The position numbers and the translations under genes are program-made. A model generated the notes under the pieces. It made no database searches and was not told the origin of the DNA. It saw only the letters and a program-made list of their open reading frames with translations. A stretch of DNA of 6,471 bases. Source: Methylococcaceae bacterium (GTDB taxonomy: Bacteria; Pseudomonadota; Gammaproteobacteria; Methylococcales; Methylomonadaceae). The DNA lies in the NCBI GenBank assembly GCA_030618325.1, contig JAUXDP010000180.1:1-6471 (forward strand), written 5' to 3'. Positions 5,399-6,471 of this stretch are shown here, piece by piece. Each line of letters opens with the position of its first letter. The first letter of the stretch is position 1.

Positions 5399-6471
5399 AT
5401 GACAAAATATAAAACTGCACCCATACCAAGTCAAAATTTACCAAATGGCATTCCTTACATTGTTGCTAACGAGGCGGCCGAACGTTTCAGTTATTACGGA
5501 ATGCGGGCTATTTTGGTGGTATTCATGACCCAGTATTTAATGAATAGTACTGGGCAACTGGATGTCATGTCTGAAAATGAAGCGCAGGGATATTTTCATC
5601 TGTTCGTTTCCGCCGTGTATTTTATGCCTATTTTCGGCGCTATGCTGGCCGATGGCATACTTGGGAAATACCGCACTATTATTTTGTTATCGTTGGTTTA
5701 TGTTCTGGGGCATTTTGCCTTGGCGCTTGATGATACCCGTATGGGATTGCTGCTGGGGCAGGGTTTGATTGCTATTGGTGCTGGCGGCATCAAACCTTGT
5801 GTTTCATCTCATGTGGGTGATCAATTTGGTGTGTCTAACAAGCATTTGATCAGTCGGGTTTTTGGCTGGTTTTATTTTTCCATTAACCTAGGTGCATTTG
5901 CTGCGATGCTGATTATCCCCTGGTTGCTTGATTATTATGGTTCTTCAGTCGCTTTTGCAGTGCCGGGATTATTAATGCTAATGGCAACCATTGCATTCTG
6001 GACGGGGCGTTATCGCTTCGTGCATATTCCACCTTCTGGAATGGACTTTGTTACAGAAACCTTCAGCAAAGTAGGATTTAATACGCTGGTAAAACTATCA
6101 TCCATTTATATTTTTATCGCCATGTTTTGGGCGTTATTTGAACAAATCGGTTCATCTTGGGTTTTGCAGGCACAAAAAATGGATCGAAACCTGTTTGGCT
6201 ATGAATTATTACCCTCACAAATTCAAGCCGCCAACCCCCTGTTGATCATGCTATTAGTGCCATTATTTTCTTATGTGATCTACCCTGTTCTAACTAATTT
6301 CACCAGATTGACGGCATTAACAAAAATGGCAATCGGGCTATTTTTGACGGTAGTCGCTTTTGCTATTCCTTCCTGGATACAAATGCAACTGGATGAAGGC
6401 TTGGTTCCACATATTAGTTGGCAGCTTTTGGCCTATGTTTTGTTGACTGCTGCGGAAGTGATGGTATCAAT
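5399..6471 (+). CDS. POT/PTR2 family proton-dependent oligopeptide transporter (partial at right edge)
   Basis: The frame starts at ATG 5399 and is open to the end of the window: 357 residues of a protein that usually has about 450-500. Family signatures are clear: ExxERF followed by SYYG at residues 25-34 in helix 1 (proton coupling), ADGILGKYRT at 84-93 (the MFS loop 2-3 motif), GGIKP at 129-133 with the conserved lysine, SSHVGDQF at 136-143, FYFSIN at 158-163 (PTR2 signature), and FWALFEQIGSSW at 243-254 in helix 7. About nine complete hydrophobic helices and the start of a tenth (LLAYVLLTAAEVMVS) are visible. Members import di- and tripeptides across the inner membrane with protons; the exact substrate cannot be read here. 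The linker between helices 6 and 7 is only about 30 residues (205-233), which seems too short for the extra HA/HB helix pair of many bacterial members. The gene begins 29 nt after hrpA, with no visible terminator or Shine-Dalgarno sequence between them. Confidence 0.93.
   Translation, partial: MTKYKTAPIPSQNLPNGIPYIVANEAAERFSYYGMRAILVVFMTQYLMNSTGQLDVMSENEAQGYFHLFVSAVYFMPIFGAMLADGILGKYRTIILLSLVYVLGHFALALDDTRMGLLLGQGLIAIGAGGIKPCVSSHVGDQFGVSNKHLISRVFGWFYFSINLGAFAAMLIIPWLLDYYGSSVAFAVPGLLMLMATIAFWTGRYRFVHIPPSGMDFVTETFSKVGFNTLVKLSSIYIFIAMFWALFEQIGSSWVLQAQKMDRNLFGYELLPSQIQAANPLLIMLLVPLFSYVIYPVLTNFTRLTALTKMAIGLFLTVVAFAIPSWIQMQLDEGLVPHISWQLLAYVLLTAAEVMVS

Noticed and set aside
5562..5768. 68-codon plus-strand frame with hydrophobic stretches
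   Set aside because: It is an off-frame reading of the membrane helices of the POT transporter; its hydrophobicity is a by-product of T-rich codons.
1..6471. Search for CRISPR repeats, tRNA or rRNA genes, insertion-sequence ends, transposase or integrase genes
   Set aside because: No regularly spaced repeats, cloverleaf-like segments, terminal inverted repeats or recombinase motifs were seen by eye; almost all of the window is accounted for by five genes.

Overview
The window looks like a piece of a gammaproteobacterial chromosome. The strongest support is a full-length (about 1300-residue) HrpA-type DEAH helicase that carries the long C-terminal DUF3418 region. Next to it are a SprA-related putative metalloprotease and a POT-family peptide transporter of a kind I associate with aquatic gammaproteobacteria. 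Base composition is moderate: about 45% GC in hand-sampled lines of the helicase and about 36% in one small gene (421-804). A methanotroph-like (Methylococcales) host is a tentative guess from the style of the transporter and protease, not a demonstrated assignment.

Layout, left to right. (1) 1-357, + strand: the C-terminal 118 residues of a calcineurin-like metallophosphoesterase, open at the left edge. (2) 421-804, + strand: a small DUF2513-family protein with a good ribosome-binding site. (3) 814-1353, - strand: a 179-residue SprA-related protein with an HExxH zinc motif, convergent with gene 2 across 9 nt. (4) 1354-1457: a divergent intergenic spacer with a consensus TATAAT box for the helicase and two small dyads. 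(5) 1458-5369, + strand: intact hrpA, filling 60% of the window. (6) 5399-6471, + strand: the N-terminal 357 residues of a POT/PTR2 proton-coupled oligopeptide transporter, open at the right edge.

Functional links. The genes do not form an obvious pathway. The metallophosphoesterase and DUF2513 genes are co-directional, only 63 nt apart and relatively AT-rich, so they may be the tail of an accessory segment that stops at the convergent junction near position 805. The protease, helicase and transporter look like ordinary chromosomal genes, and hrpA could read through into the transporter because no terminator is visible in the 29-nt gap. I see no tRNA, rRNA, CRISPR array, insertion sequence or attachment site. 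I found no convincing undescribed multi-gene system. The items most worth checking are the metallophosphoesterase-DUF2513 pair, the lack of Shine-Dalgarno sequences on three of the four visible starts, and the short central linker of the transporter.
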